Positions 1 through 9,118 are shown, counted from the first letter of the stretch. The stretch is DNA of 64,000 nucleotides from Planctomycetota bacterium (GCA_035384565.1 DAOOIT010000008.1:59841-123840); one strand, 5' to 3'. A program made the numbers and translations. Notes: generated by a model not told the origin, from the sequence alone.

Positions 1-348
1 CGCTGCTTCGGCCTCGGCCCGGAGCTGCTTGCGGAACCCCTCGGGGCCGAGCCGCGCGAGGTGCGCCTCGCGGGCCGCCAGGGCCTCGCCCGTGAAGCAG
101 CGCAGGTACGCCGCCACGTCCGCCCCGGCCATCGCGCGCCACGAGTCGCTGATCGGGTGCGACTGGGGCATCGAGTCGGGCGTAGGCGCCCCCGCACTCT
201 TGCGCGGCGCTGGCCAGCCCAACGCCATTCCGAGCGCCACCGCCAGCCCCAGGGCCACGGCCCCGAGCAGCAATTGGAGGCGCCAGTCGGCCATCAGCCG
301 ATAGGCCCATCCTGCCGTGGCCGCACCCTGGCTCTGCTCCTCCGACAT
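1..348 (-). CDS. Membrane-anchored protein of unknown function (C-terminus cut by window edge)
   Basis: Only the first 116 codons lie in the window; the gene runs off the left edge. Reading leftward from an ATG at 346-348 it begins MSEEQSQGAATAGW. A hydrophobic stretch follows at about residues 24-45 (LQLLLGAVALGLAVALGMAL), which should form one membrane anchor. The remainder is soluble and charged (SWRAMAGADVAAYLRCF). I do not recognise the family. The gene is divergent from the exported protein starting at 497. The frame is open throughout the visible part and codon use matches the neighbours. Confidence 0.6.
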   Translation of the reverse strand, partial: MSEEQSQGAATAGWAYRLMADWRLQLLLGAVALGLAVALGMALGWPAPRKSAGAPTPDSMPQSHPISDSWRAMAGADVAAYLRCFTGEALAAREAHLARLGPEGFRKQLRAEAEAA

Positions 349-429
349 TATAGCAGCCTCTTCCGCGCGTTCCAGTCAATTTCCCCGCGCCTCGATTCTA
401 GCAGGCGCCGCATCGCGGTGCCACAGGGC

Positions 430-458
430 TTGACGCAGGCGCGGGCGCCTCGTATCCT
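430..458 (+). promoter_or_regulatory. Promoter for the exported protein at 497
   Basis: TTGACG at 430-435 and TATCCT at 453-458 are 17 bp apart. This leaves a leader of roughly 30 nt before the AGGAG at 486-490 and the ATG at 497. Confidence 0.5.
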
Positions 459-496
459 CGGCGCTCGGAATGCCCCACCACGTGCAGGAGATTCCG

Positions 497-2185
497 ATGG
501 GATGCCGCTCCCTGTGGAACGCTCTCGTGGTCGCCCTCGCCGCCCTGCCCTCCTATGGGGCGGCCGGCGATGCGCGCCGCCCGAAGAAACTCATCGCCAC
601 AGGCTGGGACCAGCCCGACACGGAGCGCCTCGTGCGCCACCTGGCCGAGATGGAGAAACGCCCCTTCGACGGCGTGGTCGTGGCCGCCGTGGGGTATGCG
701 GACGCGACACGGCGTGTCCCGCTCCGCGCGGCGTTCGCCAAGGAGCCGTGGCAGCGCGACTGGTTCCAGCCCTGCCTCGCCCACCTGAAGGCCTGCAAGT
801 TCTCCCGTTTCACCGACAACTTTCTCATCCTGGGCGCCAACCCGGGCAACGTGGACTGGTTCGACGACGCCGGCTGGGCTCACGTGGCGGAGCACTGGCG
901 CATCGCCGCCTGGCTGGCGAAGCAAGGCGGGCTTAGGGGGTTGCTCTTCGACCCCGAGCCCTACACGCCGCCGCATAATCAGTTTAGCTACACGGCCCAA
1001 CCCGGCCGCGGCGGGCGCTCGTTCGATGCCTATGCCGCCAAGGCCCGCGAGCGCGGCCGCCAGGTGATGGCCGCCGTCGCAGCGGAGTTCCCCGACGCCG
1101 TGCTCTTCTGCTACTTCATGAACGTCGTCGCCTCGACGGCCACGGGCCGCGCCAACCCCAACCGCCTGCTGGCCAGCCATGGCTACGGCCTGCTGCCGGC
1201 CTTCGTGGACGGCTGGCTGGACGCGGCGCCGCCCACGGTGACGTTCGTGGACGGCTGCGAGATGGCCTACCTCTACAACAGCGTGGGCCAGTACCTCGAG
1301 GCGGCGCTGCTCATCAAAGGCGCCTGCCAGGAACTCGTCTCGCCCGAGAACCGCGCGAAGTATCGCGCCCAGGTGCAGGCGGGCTTCGGCCTCTACCTCG
1401 ACGCCTATTGGAACCCGCCCACTTCGCCGTGGCACGTGGACGGCCTGGGCGGCTCGCGCGTGGACCGGCTGCGCGCCAACGCCCGCACCGCGCTGCGCGT
1501 GGCCGACGAATACGTGTGGGTCTACGGCGAGCAGTTCCGCTGGTGGCCCACGCCGAACCAGCGCGTGAAGGAGGAAACCTGGCCCGAGGCCCTGCCCGGC
1601 TGCGAGGCCGCCCTGCGCTTCGCACGCGACCCGCTCGACTACGCCCGCACCCAGATGGCCGAGCTCCAAGCCGCGGGCAAGCTGGCGAACCTGGCCCGTA
1701 ACGCCGACTTCGCCGCCGAAAGGGCTCTGTCGTTCGAGGGCGCACAGGTCGAATGGAAGGAAGGCCGCCCCCCCGCCGGCTGGAGCGCCTGGCAACACGA
1801 GGGGTCGAAGGGCACGTTCACCTGGGACCGCGGGGTGGGCAAAGGCTCGGCCAGGGCGGCCGGCGTGGCCAACGGCTGTTTCCTCCAGGCCTGTGCCGTG
1901 AGGCCGGGCGAACGCTACGCGGTGGGCGCCCTCTGCCGCCTCCAGGGCCAGGGCGAGGCCTGGCTTCGCGTGCGGTGGCAAACGGCCGAGGGCAGATGGA
2001 CGGCGGAGGCCCTGGATGTGCTCATCCCCTGCGAGGCGCCGCGGGACCGCTGGGGCGAGATGCTCGGCGTAGTGGAGGTGCCTGAAGGCGTGGGGCGCCT
2101 GCTCGTGTTGTTGGGCATTGCCGACCAGGCGGCGAGCGACGATGTCGCCTGGTTCGATGAGGTGCGGGTGCACAGGCTCGAGTGA
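497..2185 (+). CDS. Exported protein, glycoside-hydrolase-like body with C-terminal beta-sandwich
   Basis: The protein has 562 residues. The ATG at 497 is chosen because AGGAG (486-490) lies 6 nt upstream, and the protein then opens with a signal peptide (MGCRSLWNALVVALAALPS). The body contains FDGVVVAAVGY, LRGLLFDPEPY and WVYGEQFRWWP, with acidic-aromatic strings typical of TIM-barrel sugar enzymes, but I cannot assign a GH family or prove catalytic residues. From about residue 410 (NLARNADFAAE) to the end it resembles a galactose-binding-like beta-sandwich carbohydrate module. A periplasmic or extracellular role in polysaccharide handling is inference. Confidence 0.75.
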   Translation: MGCRSLWNALVVALAALPSYGAAGDARRPKKLIATGWDQPDTERLVRHLAEMEKRPFDGVVVAAVGYADATRRVPLRAAFAKEPWQRDWFQPCLAHLKACKFSRFTDNFLILGANPGNVDWFDDAGWAHVAEHWRIAAWLAKQGGLRGLLFDPEPYTPPHNQFSYTAQPGRGGRSFDAYAAKARERGRQVMAAVAAEFPDAVLFCYFMNVVASTATGRANPNRLLASHGYGLLPAFVDGWLDAAPPTVTFVDGCEMAYLYNSVGQYLEAALLIKGACQELVSPENRAKYRAQVQAGFGLYLDAYWNPPTSPWHVDGLGGSRVDRLRANARTALRVADEYVWVYGEQFRWWPTPNQRVKEETWPEALPGCEAALRFARDPLDYARTQMAELQAAGKLANLARNADFAAERALSFEGAQVEWKEGRPPAGWSAWQHEGSKGTFTWDRGVGKGSARAAGVANGCFLQACAVRPGERYAVGALCRLQGQGEAWLRVRWQTAEGRWTAEALDVLIPCEAPRDRWGEMLGVVEVPEGVGRLLVLLGIADQAASDDVAWFDEVRVHRLE

Positions 2186-2197
2186 CGGGGCCGTCGG

Positions 2198-4687
2198 CTA
2201 CCGCGTCTCAGCCTGACGGCTGGTGAGGGTCACCTGCACCTTGAAGGTCGCGCCCATCTGCACCTGGCCGTCGAGGAGCACGAGTACGCCTGTCGCCTTG
2301 TCCACATAGAGGTCGGCGTGGCCGGTGAGGCCGAAGGGGCCTTCGGCCTCTTCGGCGGCCTCCTTAGCCTCGGCGCTGATAGGTGTGGCGTCGAAGCCGA
2401 CCTTCACGCACTGGAACTGGCCTGCGGGCACTTCGATGGCCCTCTCTTCTATACCGCGGATCGCCACGTCCCACATGGATTCGTTGTTGAGGACGCGGAT
2501 GCGTTGCGGCGGGGCGCCGGGCGTGAGGTCGAAGCCTCGGGCGATGTAGCAGGCGGCGATGACGTGCCAGGCGTCGCGCGCGCCGGGCTGGCGGAAGGCC
2601 TCCTTGAGATTCCAGATGCGGTGCTCCATCTTATCGCAGCGCTTGTCGGAGCAGTGAATCCTCGTGCCGTCGGCGCGCGTGACCAGGTGTTGGGGGTCGC
2701 GGCAGCCCCTCCCTTTGCAGTGGTCGTGGCGATGATAGTCCACGCCCTCGGGCGTCCAGACGAAGCGGCGGTGCTTGTAGGATGGCTTAGTGCGGACGTC
2801 GTGGGCTTCAAGCTGGGCGAGGTCGTTTTCGCGCAGGCGCGAGACGATGGCGGATTCCACCGTGTAGCCGGGCACGCCGCCCTTCGATTCGGCCGCGATC
2901 ACGATCTGGCGCCCGTCCCTCGTGTCCTCGTGGAACAGCTTCATCGTCACCGTGCCGAGGTTGAAGCGGAGCGCGGCCTCGGCGCTGAAGGTGTAGGTGA
3001 GCGTCTCGCTCTTGAGGCCGCGCAGCGGGTGCTTCGCGAGCCAGGCGGGGTCGCGGGTGAGGGAGAGTGCGCCCGTATGCGAGTCCCAGGTGAACGCTTG
3101 CCACCCTATCCCCTCGGCCACGGTCTGCCAAAGGGGGCCATCAGGCTTGCGCGACGCGATGAGGATGCCGCCCTCCCGCTCCGTCACCCACCGCTGGATA
3201 TCCGCCGGATCGTCAAGCAGGCTGTAGGTCCAGTCCAGATAGAACGCCAGTGGAGCCGGGACATGGCCGACGAAGGCGACAGGCTTGCCGAGACGCCTCA
3301 CTCCGGCGATCCGGTCTCTGAGATCACTCCCCCGCGCCCAGTGAAGATGGGAGTCCGTGGAATGAACGAGCCAGAGAACGGCCACGGCTGCCGGCGCCGC
3401 ATGCCCAATCCTCGAGAAGGCGCACGCGAGCAGAGCCAAGCCCGCGAGCACCCCGGGGACGAAGACCCACCAGTGCCCTTCCGACCCGCTGGCCGGAACC
3501 GCGGAGTAGACGAGGATGGACACAACGAGCACGCCGCCCAGGACAAGCACCGCCTGGGTCGCCCTCTTGGCCAGCGCGCCCAGTTCCTGGCGGGAGAACT
3601 GCGCGAGGAGGCGCCCGGCGGCGACGGCGACGAATGGAACCACGGTGAGGAGGTGCCGCGGCTCCCTGGAACTGGAGAGCGCCAGCCAAGCCAGCGCGGC
3701 CCCGCCGAGTAGGAGCGCCGGGTTGGAGCCTGCCTCGCGCCGCCGCCCGCGCCAAAGGCCGTGCAGCCCCGCGCTCGGCACCAGCACGAGCCACGGGAGG
3801 CAGAGGGTCGCAAGGCGCGCGAGGTCCTTGTGCCAGCCGAACGCCTGGCCGGGCGGCTGAAGGTGACGCAGCACGTGCTCGCGCCAGAGCGCGCGCAATG
3901 GCTCGACCGAACCCGTGGTGGCGCTGGCGGCGAGCGGCAATGCGAGAAACACAACAACGGAGACGAGGAACGCAATGGCCACCGTCTTGCCCGGCCGAAG
4001 CCAGGCCCACTCCATCGCCATCGCAGACAGAACGAGAACACTAGCGACCACCACGCCGTATGCCTCGCGCGCGCCCAAGCTGGCCGCGATGCCCAGCAAG
4101 AGGCCCAGGGCGGGGAGCCAGCGGCGATTGCCGTCGGCCCGGTGTCTCACGAAGTACCACAGGCACCACAGGATCGTGGCGGCCTGGGCCATTTCGGCGG
4201 TGCCGTGGCGGCCGAAGCAGAGGAAGCCGTAGCTCGTGGCCAGCGCGCCGGCGGACAGCAACGCCGTCAGGCCATCGTGCCAGCGGCGTGCCAGGTCCCA
4301 TGTGAGGAACAGCAGCGCCAATGCCCACAGCGTCGAGGGCAGCCGCGCGGCGAGTTCGCTCACGAATGGCTTATGCCTGCTCAAGAGGAACTCGCCCGCC
4401 GCGAAGGGCACGGATTGCCAGTAGACGAGGGCCGACTTCTCGCAGGCGAACGGCTTGCCGGGCATCGGCCAGAGCCATTGGCCGGTGCGCAGAATGTGGC
4501 GGGCGACGATGGCGGAGCGCGCCTCGGCCTCATCGAGGGGTTCGGCGCCCAAGTGCACGAGCAGCAGGAGAGCTGCGGCGGCGAAGACGAGGAGGATGGG
4601 CAGGGCTCTGCGCACTGGGGACACCTGTCCCGTCGGACTTGTCGGACTGGTCAGACCGGTCGGACCTGTGCCAGGCGCTGCCCTCAC
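2198..4687 (-). CDS. GT39/ArnT-type glycosyltransferase fused to a C-terminal DUF3108 domain
   Basis: 829 residues starting at GTG 4687, whose GTGA overlaps the stop of the upstream VOC gene (coupled translation). The N-terminal half is a multi-pass membrane enzyme with the acidic motif of the lipid-phosphate-sugar-dependent mannosyltransferase/ArnT superfamily (EPLDEAEARSAIVAR, about residues 50-64) and about ten hydrophobic segments. After roughly residue 560 the chain becomes soluble and matches DUF3108 in style (FNLGTVTMKLFHED, VPAGQFQCVKVGFD). That domain is usually a separate exported protein. The family transfers sugars from polyprenyl phosphates to extracytoplasmic acceptors; the substrate here is unknown. 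A later GTG at the VRRALP position, after the 9-bp repeat tract, could be the true start. Confidence 0.8.
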   Translation of the reverse strand: MRAAPGTGPTGLTSPTSPTGQVSPVRRALPILLVFAAAALLLLVHLGAEPLDEAEARSAIVARHILRTGQWLWPMPGKPFACEKSALVYWQSVPFAAGEFLLSRHKPFVSELAARLPSTLWALALLFLTWDLARRWHDGLTALLSAGALATSYGFLCFGRHGTAEMAQAATILWCLWYFVRHRADGNRRWLPALGLLLGIAASLGAREAYGVVVASVLVLSAMAMEWAWLRPGKTVAIAFLVSVVVFLALPLAASATTGSVEPLRALWREHVLRHLQPPGQAFGWHKDLARLATLCLPWLVLVPSAGLHGLWRGRRREAGSNPALLLGGAALAWLALSSSREPRHLLTVVPFVAVAAGRLLAQFSRQELGALAKRATQAVLVLGGVLVVSILVYSAVPASGSEGHWWVFVPGVLAGLALLACAFSRIGHAAPAAVAVLWLVHSTDSHLHWARGSDLRDRIAGVRRLGKPVAFVGHVPAPLAFYLDWTYSLLDDPADIQRWVTEREGGILIASRKPDGPLWQTVAEGIGWQAFTWDSHTGALSLTRDPAWLAKHPLRGLKSETLTYTFSAEAALRFNLGTVTMKLFHEDTRDGRQIVIAAESKGGVPGYTVESAIVSRLRENDLAQLEAHDVRTKPSYKHRRFVWTPEGVDYHRHDHCKGRGCRDPQHLVTRADGTRIHCSDKRCDKMEHRIWNLKEAFRQPGARDAWHVIAACYIARGFDLTPGAPPQRIRVLNNESMWDVAIRGIEERAIEVPAGQFQCVKVGFDATPISAEAKEAAEEAEGPFGLTGHADLYVDKATGVLVLLDGQVQMGATFKVQVTLTSRQAETR
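4632..4667. repeat. Four tandem 9-bp units at the start of the GT39 gene
   Basis: Units GTCGGACTT, GTCGGACTG, GTCAGACCG and GTCGGACCT run head to tail. On the minus strand they encode a Thr-Ser/Gly-Pro linker in the GT39 N-terminus. The tract could change length without a frameshift. Confidence 0.7.
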
Positions 4688-5070
4688 AGCATCGGCCTGG
4701 CGCGCCGGACGAGCTGCACGGCGAAGCCCCAGGGGTCGCGCACGATGGCGATCTCGTCGCCCGTGGGCAACACGTTGGGCGCGGTGGCAGCCGTGGCCCC
4801 GGCGGCCAGGAACCGGCGATAGTCGCCGGGCACGTCGCCGCTCGTGAAGGCCAGGTGCAGCACGAGCGGGTCAATCGCCCAGTAGTCGGGCACGGGAACC
4901 GCAGGGTTGCGGTAGACCTCGAGCATGACGCGGCCCGCCGAATCGGCGAGGAAGCGGACGGGCACGGGCTGGTCCTTGGCCAACACGACACGCAGGCCGA
5001 GGTGGGCGACATACCAGTCGGCCATCGCCGCCGGCTCGGGCACGTTGAGGCCGAGATGCTCGATCACCAT
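4684..5070 (-). CDS. VOC (glyoxalase/bleomycin-resistance) family protein
   Basis: 128 residues starting at ATG 5070, which overlaps the stop of the PQQ gene in TGATG. It is a single VOC module of one beta-alpha-beta-beta-beta repeat pair: MVIEHLGLNVPEP at the N-terminus, ADWYVAHLGLRVV, VMLEVYRNP, LHLAFTSGDV and RDPWGFAVQLV near the end. The His of IEHLG and the Glu of MLEVY sit where VOC proteins hold metal ligands. Its substrate cannot be read from sequence. Tight overlaps on both sides show it is translated with the PQQ propeller and the GT39 gene. Confidence 0.85.
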   Translation of the reverse strand: MVIEHLGLNVPEPAAMADWYVAHLGLRVVLAKDQPVPVRFLADSAGRVMLEVYRNPAVPVPDYWAIDPLVLHLAFTSGDVPGDYRRFLAAGATAATAPNVLPTGDEIAIVRDPWGFAVQLVRRARPML

Positions 5071-6305
5071 CAGTTGGCCTTTACGTCGAAGCAGTAGAGG
5101 TTGGTGTCGTAACGCAGGTAGAGCCGTCCGCCGACGACAACGGGATGCGCCCAGCTCGGGCCGCTGCCCTGCACGCGCACGCGGCCTTTGACCTCCATGC
5201 CTTGCGGCGAGCAGGTGGCGAGGGCCGCCTGGCCGCCGTTCTCGCCGAAGAGGTAGAGCATGCCGTCGGCCCAGCACAGGCTGCCCTTGCCCACGCCCTG
5301 CTCGGACCACATCCGCTTGCCGGTCTTGAGGTCGAGGCAGGCCCAGCCGCCCTCGTGGTTGCCGTAGATGTAGCCCTTCTCGATCACGTAGCCGCCGTGG
5401 TGGCAGACCATCTCGCGGGTGGTCCAGGCCTGGCGGGCCGACACGCCCTTGTCGCTGGCCGTGACCTTCAGGCAGATGCCGCCTTTGCCATAGCCGTTGG
5501 ACCAGAAGACGTAGCCGTCCTCGAACGCCGGCGTCGGGCAGTTGGCCGTGTTGTCCTTGCTCCAGGGGTTGGAGAAGAGAACGGCGCCGGTGCGGGCATT
5601 CACGCAGAGCAGCCCGCCACGGGTGCCGGCGAAGACGAGATGGCCGCCCTCGTAGGGCACGCCGAGGCACGAGCCGTACTCGGCGCCGGCGTCGAAGCCC
5701 TTGCTCATCCACTTGACGGCGCCGGTCTCCTTGTCGAGCGCGACCAGGCAGTTCTTGCCCCCGGGCTTCACGATGGCGAGCGTGCGGTAGATGAGCACCG
5801 ACTCGGCATAGCCCCAGCCGGGCACGTCGCCGCCGAAGTCGCGCACCAGGTGTTTGCTCCAGATTCTCTTGCCCGTCTTGGCGTCGAGACAGGCCACGAG
5901 GCCGGCGGCGGTTTCGAGGTAGAGCTTGCCGCCGTCAATCGTGGGCGTGGCGCGGGCGCCGGGGTGGTCGCCGCGCCAGGCGGGCTCGACATCCACGTGC
6001 CATTTCTCCTTGCCGTCGAGGTCGAAGGCGAAGAGGCGCAGGGCGCCCTGGGCGTCGCCCGTGATGTACACCAGGCCGCCGGCCACGGCGACGCTGGAGT
6101 AGCCCTTGCCAATGTCGTCGGCCTTCCAGAGCAGCTTCGGCCCGTCGGAGGGCCATTCCTTGAGGAGGCCCTTGTCGGGCGACTTGCCGTCGCGGTTCGG
6201 CCCGCGCCAGCCGGGCCATTCGGGCTCGGCGGCCGCGGCGGCGAACGCCGCCACGCCGGCCACCCCCAGCGCCGCCATCAGGGCCCCCAGCCTCGCTCGC
6301 CGCAT
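5070..6305 (-). CDS. Exported PQQ-type beta-propeller protein
   Basis: 411 residues. The ATG at 6305 is preferred over an upstream in-frame start because AAGGAG lies 6 nt before it, and it places a signal peptide (MRRARLGALMAALGVAGVAA) at the N-terminus. The mature protein starts with WPGWRGPNRDGKSPDKG, a signature common in planctomycetal outer-membrane-assembly-like propellers. It continues with repeated blades such as LVACLDAKTGKRIWSKHLV and LVALDKETGAVKW. No PQQ dehydrogenase catalytic residues are apparent, so a binding or scaffold role outside the cytoplasm is more likely than oxidation. First gene of a three-gene minus-strand operon. Confidence 0.88.
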   Translation of the reverse strand: MRRARLGALMAALGVAGVAAFAAAAAEPEWPGWRGPNRDGKSPDKGLLKEWPSDGPKLLWKADDIGKGYSSVAVAGGLVYITGDAQGALRLFAFDLDGKEKWHVDVEPAWRGDHPGARATPTIDGGKLYLETAAGLVACLDAKTGKRIWSKHLVRDFGGDVPGWGYAESVLIYRTLAIVKPGGKNCLVALDKETGAVKWMSKGFDAGAEYGSCLGVPYEGGHLVFAGTRGGLLCVNARTGAVLFSNPWSKDNTANCPTPAFEDGYVFWSNGYGKGGICLKVTASDKGVSARQAWTTREMVCHHGGYVIEKGYIYGNHEGGWACLDLKTGKRMWSEQGVGKGSLCWADGMLYLFGENGGQAALATCSPQGMEVKGRVRVQGSGPSWAHPVVVGGRLYLRYDTNLYCFDVKAN

Positions 6306-6347
6306 GCGGTGCTCCTTCTTCCGTGGTACTCTCACCCCTCAGTACGC

Positions 6348-6376
6348 ATTCTGCCACACAAGGGCGGGGAATGCAA
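6348..6376 (-). promoter_or_regulatory. Possible promoter for the PQQ-VOC-GT39 operon
   Basis: On the minus strand TTGCAT (6371-6376) and CAGAAT (6348-6353) are 17 bp apart. The -10 is a weak match to consensus. Confidence 0.35.
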
Positions 6377-6456
6377 CCGGCGGGCGTGTCGCCCTTGACT
6401 CGGCGCACACAGCATGGTTGACTGGCGGACGGCGGGAGGCGAAGGGGAGCCGGCCG

Positions 6457-7446
6457 ATGAAGGCACTGGTCACGGGCGCCACGGGCTTCGTGGGGAGCCA
6501 TCTGGCCGAGCGGCTGTGCGCCGAAGGTGTGGAGACCCTGTGCCTCGTGCGGGGCACGAGCCGCCTCGAGTGGCTCGAAGGGCTGCCCGTCCGGAAGGTG
6601 GTCGGCTCGCTCGAGAGGCCCGAGGCGCTGCCGCTGGGCGAGGTGGACTGCGTGTTCCACGTGGCCGGCGTGACGCGCGAGCGCACGGCGGCGGCGTACC
6701 TGGCGGCGAACGCGGAGCCGACGCGGCGGCTCGTCGAGGCGGCGGCACGGGCGAACCCGCGCCTGAGGCGTTTCGTCTACGTGAGCAGCCTGGCCGCGGC
6801 GGGGCCCACGCCGGCCGAGGCGCCGCTCGACGAGTCGGCCGAGCCGCATCCCCTGCCCGGCTACGGCGCGTGCAAGCTGGCGGCCGAGCGGGCCGTGCTA
6901 GCGATGCGCGAGCGAATCCCGGTGGCCATCGTGCGGCCGCCCGCGGTCTACGGGCCCCGCGACCCGAACTTCGTGACGCTGTTCCGCACGGCACAGCGCT
7001 GGCGGCTGGTGCCTGTGATCGGCAGCCCGGCCAAGCAGTTGACCCTGGTGCACGCGGCCGACCTGGCCGAGGGCATCTGGCTGGCAGGCACGCGCGAGGC
7101 AGCGGTCGGCCAGACCTATTACGTGGGCAGCGGCACGCACACGTGGCGCGAGATTGCCGCGGCGCTGAGCGCGGCGCTGGGGCAGCGGCTGCGCATCCTG
7201 CGGATGCCGGGCCTCATCGCGCGCCTCGCCGGCGAGATCGGCGAGCTGAAATGGACGCTGACGGGCAAGCCGCAGATCGTGAGCCGTCGGAAGATTCGCG
7301 ACGCCCTTCAGCCACGGTGGACCTGCTCCTGGGCCAAGGCCGAGCGCGAGCTGGGCTATGCGCCGAAGAGAGGGCTGGCGGAGGGGATGAGGGAGACGGC
7401 ACGGTGGTACGCGGAGCATGGATGGATGGGGTCGCGTGGGACGTGA
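6457..7446 (+). CDS. NAD(P)-dependent epimerase/dehydrogenase (extended SDR)
   Basis: 329 residues. The ATG at 6457 follows AAGGGGAG and immediately gives the Rossmann motif TGATGFVGSHLAE (residues 6-18). The SDR active site is visible: a serine in FVYVSSLAAAG and the YxxxK pair in YGACKLAAE. RPPAVYGPRD and HAADLAEGIWLA are also typical of extended SDRs. The family oxidises, reduces or epimerises nucleotide-sugar, sterol or long-chain substrates. It converges on a GH3-type ligase, with an alpha-oxoamine synthase just beyond, so a lipid role is possible but unproven. Confidence 0.9.
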   Translation: MKALVTGATGFVGSHLAERLCAEGVETLCLVRGTSRLEWLEGLPVRKVVGSLERPEALPLGEVDCVFHVAGVTRERTAAAYLAANAEPTRRLVEAAARANPRLRRFVYVSSLAAAGPTPAEAPLDESAEPHPLPGYGACKLAAERAVLAMRERIPVAIVRPPAVYGPRDPNFVTLFRTAQRWRLVPVIGSPAKQLTLVHAADLAEGIWLAGTREAAVGQTYYVGSGTHTWREIAAALSAALGQRLRILRMPGLIARLAGEIGELKWTLTGKPQIVSRRKIRDALQPRWTCSWAKAERELGYAPKRGLAEGMRETARWYAEHGWMGSRGT

Positions 7447-7474
7447 TGCGTGAGAAGACAGGGAGCAGAGGCGC

Positions 7475-9016
7475 CTACCGCGGCTGCGCAGCGTTCGAGA
7501 TGGCCAGCAGTTCGTCCACCATTTCCTGCGTGCGAGCCACGCGGGGAATCTTGTGCTGCCCGCCGAGCTGGCCGTGGCGCCGCGCCCACTCGTAGAAGGT
7601 GCCGGGCGCCAGGAGGGTGAGGACGGGCGGCCGCATGGCGTAGCCGCGGTCGCGATGGATTTTGTAGTCGAGGTTCTTCTCGATCAGGCTGGCGTCCACC
7701 CGAGCGATCCACTCGTCGGGGGTCGGCGGGGCGCCGTCGAACTCGACCAGCCAGTGATGCGCGCCGCTGGGGTCGGCGGCGGTGGGCAGGATCGTGGAGA
7801 CGGTGTACTCGCGCACCGTGGCGCCCGTGGCGAGGCAGGCGGCGGCCACCGCGGCCTCGAGTTCGCCGCCGATGACGTGCTCGCCCAGGGCGTTGAGGGT
7901 GAGCCGGGTGCGGCCCGAGACGACGAGCTTCGGCGGGCCGAGCGCCGTGAACCGCACGAGGTCGCCCACGTCGTAGGCCCAGATGCCCGAGCACGTGCTG
8001 AGCAGCACCGCGTAGTCCTGGCCGGTCTCCACCTGGTCCAGCGTGAGCCGCGTGGGCTGCGGGCGGCCGAGCTCGGCCACGGGCACGAACTCGTAGAAGG
8101 CCCCGACGTCCACCTCCATGAGCATCGCCGGGTCGGCCTGGTCGCACTGGATGGCGGTCATGCCGGCCTCGGAAGACGAATAGGTGTCCACGTAGGCGAT
8201 GGACCTGCCGACCAACTCGCGGAACTGCGCGCGGTAGGGTTCGAAGGCCATGCCGAAGTGGATGAAGACGCGCAGGCCCGGCCACACGTCGGCCACCGTG
8301 CGCACGTGGGGCCCGAGCTCCTCGCGCCCGAGGTCAATCAGGCGGCGGAAGAGGAAGAGGGTCCACGACGGCAGCCCCACGAGCGTGGTGATCGGGCTGC
8401 GCAGGTAGCGCTGGGCCACGGCCTCGACCTTCTGCTCCCAGTCGGGGATGCTCGCGATGTCGGGCTCCGGCAGGCGGTAGCGGCGCGCGAGGCGCGGAAT
8501 GTGCAGGGCCGTGATGCCGCTGGCGTCGCCCTGGAGGCACTGGCCGCGCGGCTCGAGCTTGGGCGAGCCGCCGAAGTAGAGCGTCTTGCCGCGCAAGACG
8601 TCGGCCTGGGGCGCCTGGCGGGCGACCAGCCCCATCAGCGTGAGGCCCGAACGGAAGTTGGCGCGGATCGCCTCGCGCGAGACGGGCAGGGCCTTGCACG
8701 TCTCGGCCGTGGTGCCCGACGAGAGCGCGAAGAAGCGGATGTGGCCGGGCCAGCACACGTCGCGGGCGCCGTCGAACGCCGTGTGCCACAGGGGCGCCAT
8801 CTCCTCGTAGCCGCACACGGGCACGGCGCGCTGGAAGTCGGCCACGGAGCGGATGGCCGCGTAGCCGTGCGCGCGGCCCCACTCGGTGTCGGCCGCCCGT
8901 CGCACCAGGCGCAGCAGCAGCTGCTCCTGGGCAACGGCAGGGTTGGCCAGGGCCTGCGCGGCCTGGCGCAGCCGACGCTGCATGGCCCGGCGAATGAACC
9001 AGTTGATCGCGCCCAT
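7475..9016 (-). CDS. GH3-family acyl-adenylate-forming enzyme
   Basis: 513 residues from ATG 9016 (MGAINWFIRRAMQRR). It matches the GH3 family known from plant auxin-amino acid synthetases and found widely in bacteria. The ATP-binding loop is FALSSGTTAETCK (about residues 90-102), a second adenylation motif is YSSSEAG, and the C-terminal part has YDVGDLVRFT and GEHVIGGELE. These enzymes adenylate a carboxylate and pass it to an amine or other acceptor; bacterial substrates are mostly unknown. Its promoter is back to back with that of the alpha-oxoamine synthase, suggesting joint function. Confidence 0.88.
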   Translation of the reverse strand: MGAINWFIRRAMQRRLRQAAQALANPAVAQEQLLLRLVRRAADTEWGRAHGYAAIRSVADFQRAVPVCGYEEMAPLWHTAFDGARDVCWPGHIRFFALSSGTTAETCKALPVSREAIRANFRSGLTLMGLVARQAPQADVLRGKTLYFGGSPKLEPRGQCLQGDASGITALHIPRLARRYRLPEPDIASIPDWEQKVEAVAQRYLRSPITTLVGLPSWTLFLFRRLIDLGREELGPHVRTVADVWPGLRVFIHFGMAFEPYRAQFRELVGRSIAYVDTYSSSEAGMTAIQCDQADPAMLMEVDVGAFYEFVPVAELGRPQPTRLTLDQVETGQDYAVLLSTCSGIWAYDVGDLVRFTALGPPKLVVSGRTRLTLNALGEHVIGGELEAAVAAACLATGATVREYTVSTILPTAADPSGAHHWLVEFDGAPPTPDEWIARVDASLIEKNLDYKIHRDRGYAMRPPVLTLLAPGTFYEWARRHGQLGGQHKIPRVARTQEMVDELLAISNAAQPR

Positions 9017-9055
9017 CGGGTGCGGCCTCACTACGCGGCGGCGGATTCGGCTGCG

Positions 9056-9083
9056 ATGATAGCACCCCCGGTGTTTTTTGCAA
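9056..9083 (-). promoter_or_regulatory. Promoter for the GH3-family gene
   Basis: On the minus strand TTGCAA (9078-9083) and TATCAT (9056-9061) are separated by 16 bp. It lies back to back with the plus-strand promoter at 9090-9118. Confidence 0.5.
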
Positions 9084-9089
9084 CTCGCT

Positions 9090-9118
9090 TTGCGTCCGGC
9101 GGCCCCGATGTGTATCAT
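9090..9118 (+). promoter_or_regulatory. Promoter for the alpha-oxoamine synthase gene
   Basis: TTGCGT (9090-9095) and TATCAT (9113-9118) with a 17-bp spacer. AGGAGGG at 9154-9160 precedes the GTG start at 9171. Confidence 0.55.

Noticed and set aside
349..420. Promoter for the partial minus-strand gene at the left edge
   Set aside because: A TATAAT overlaps the start codon but the nearest TTGACT is 21 bp away, too far for a confident call.
6395..6423. Promoter for the epimerase (TTGACT at 6395)
   Set aside because: No acceptable -10 lies 16-18 bp downstream.
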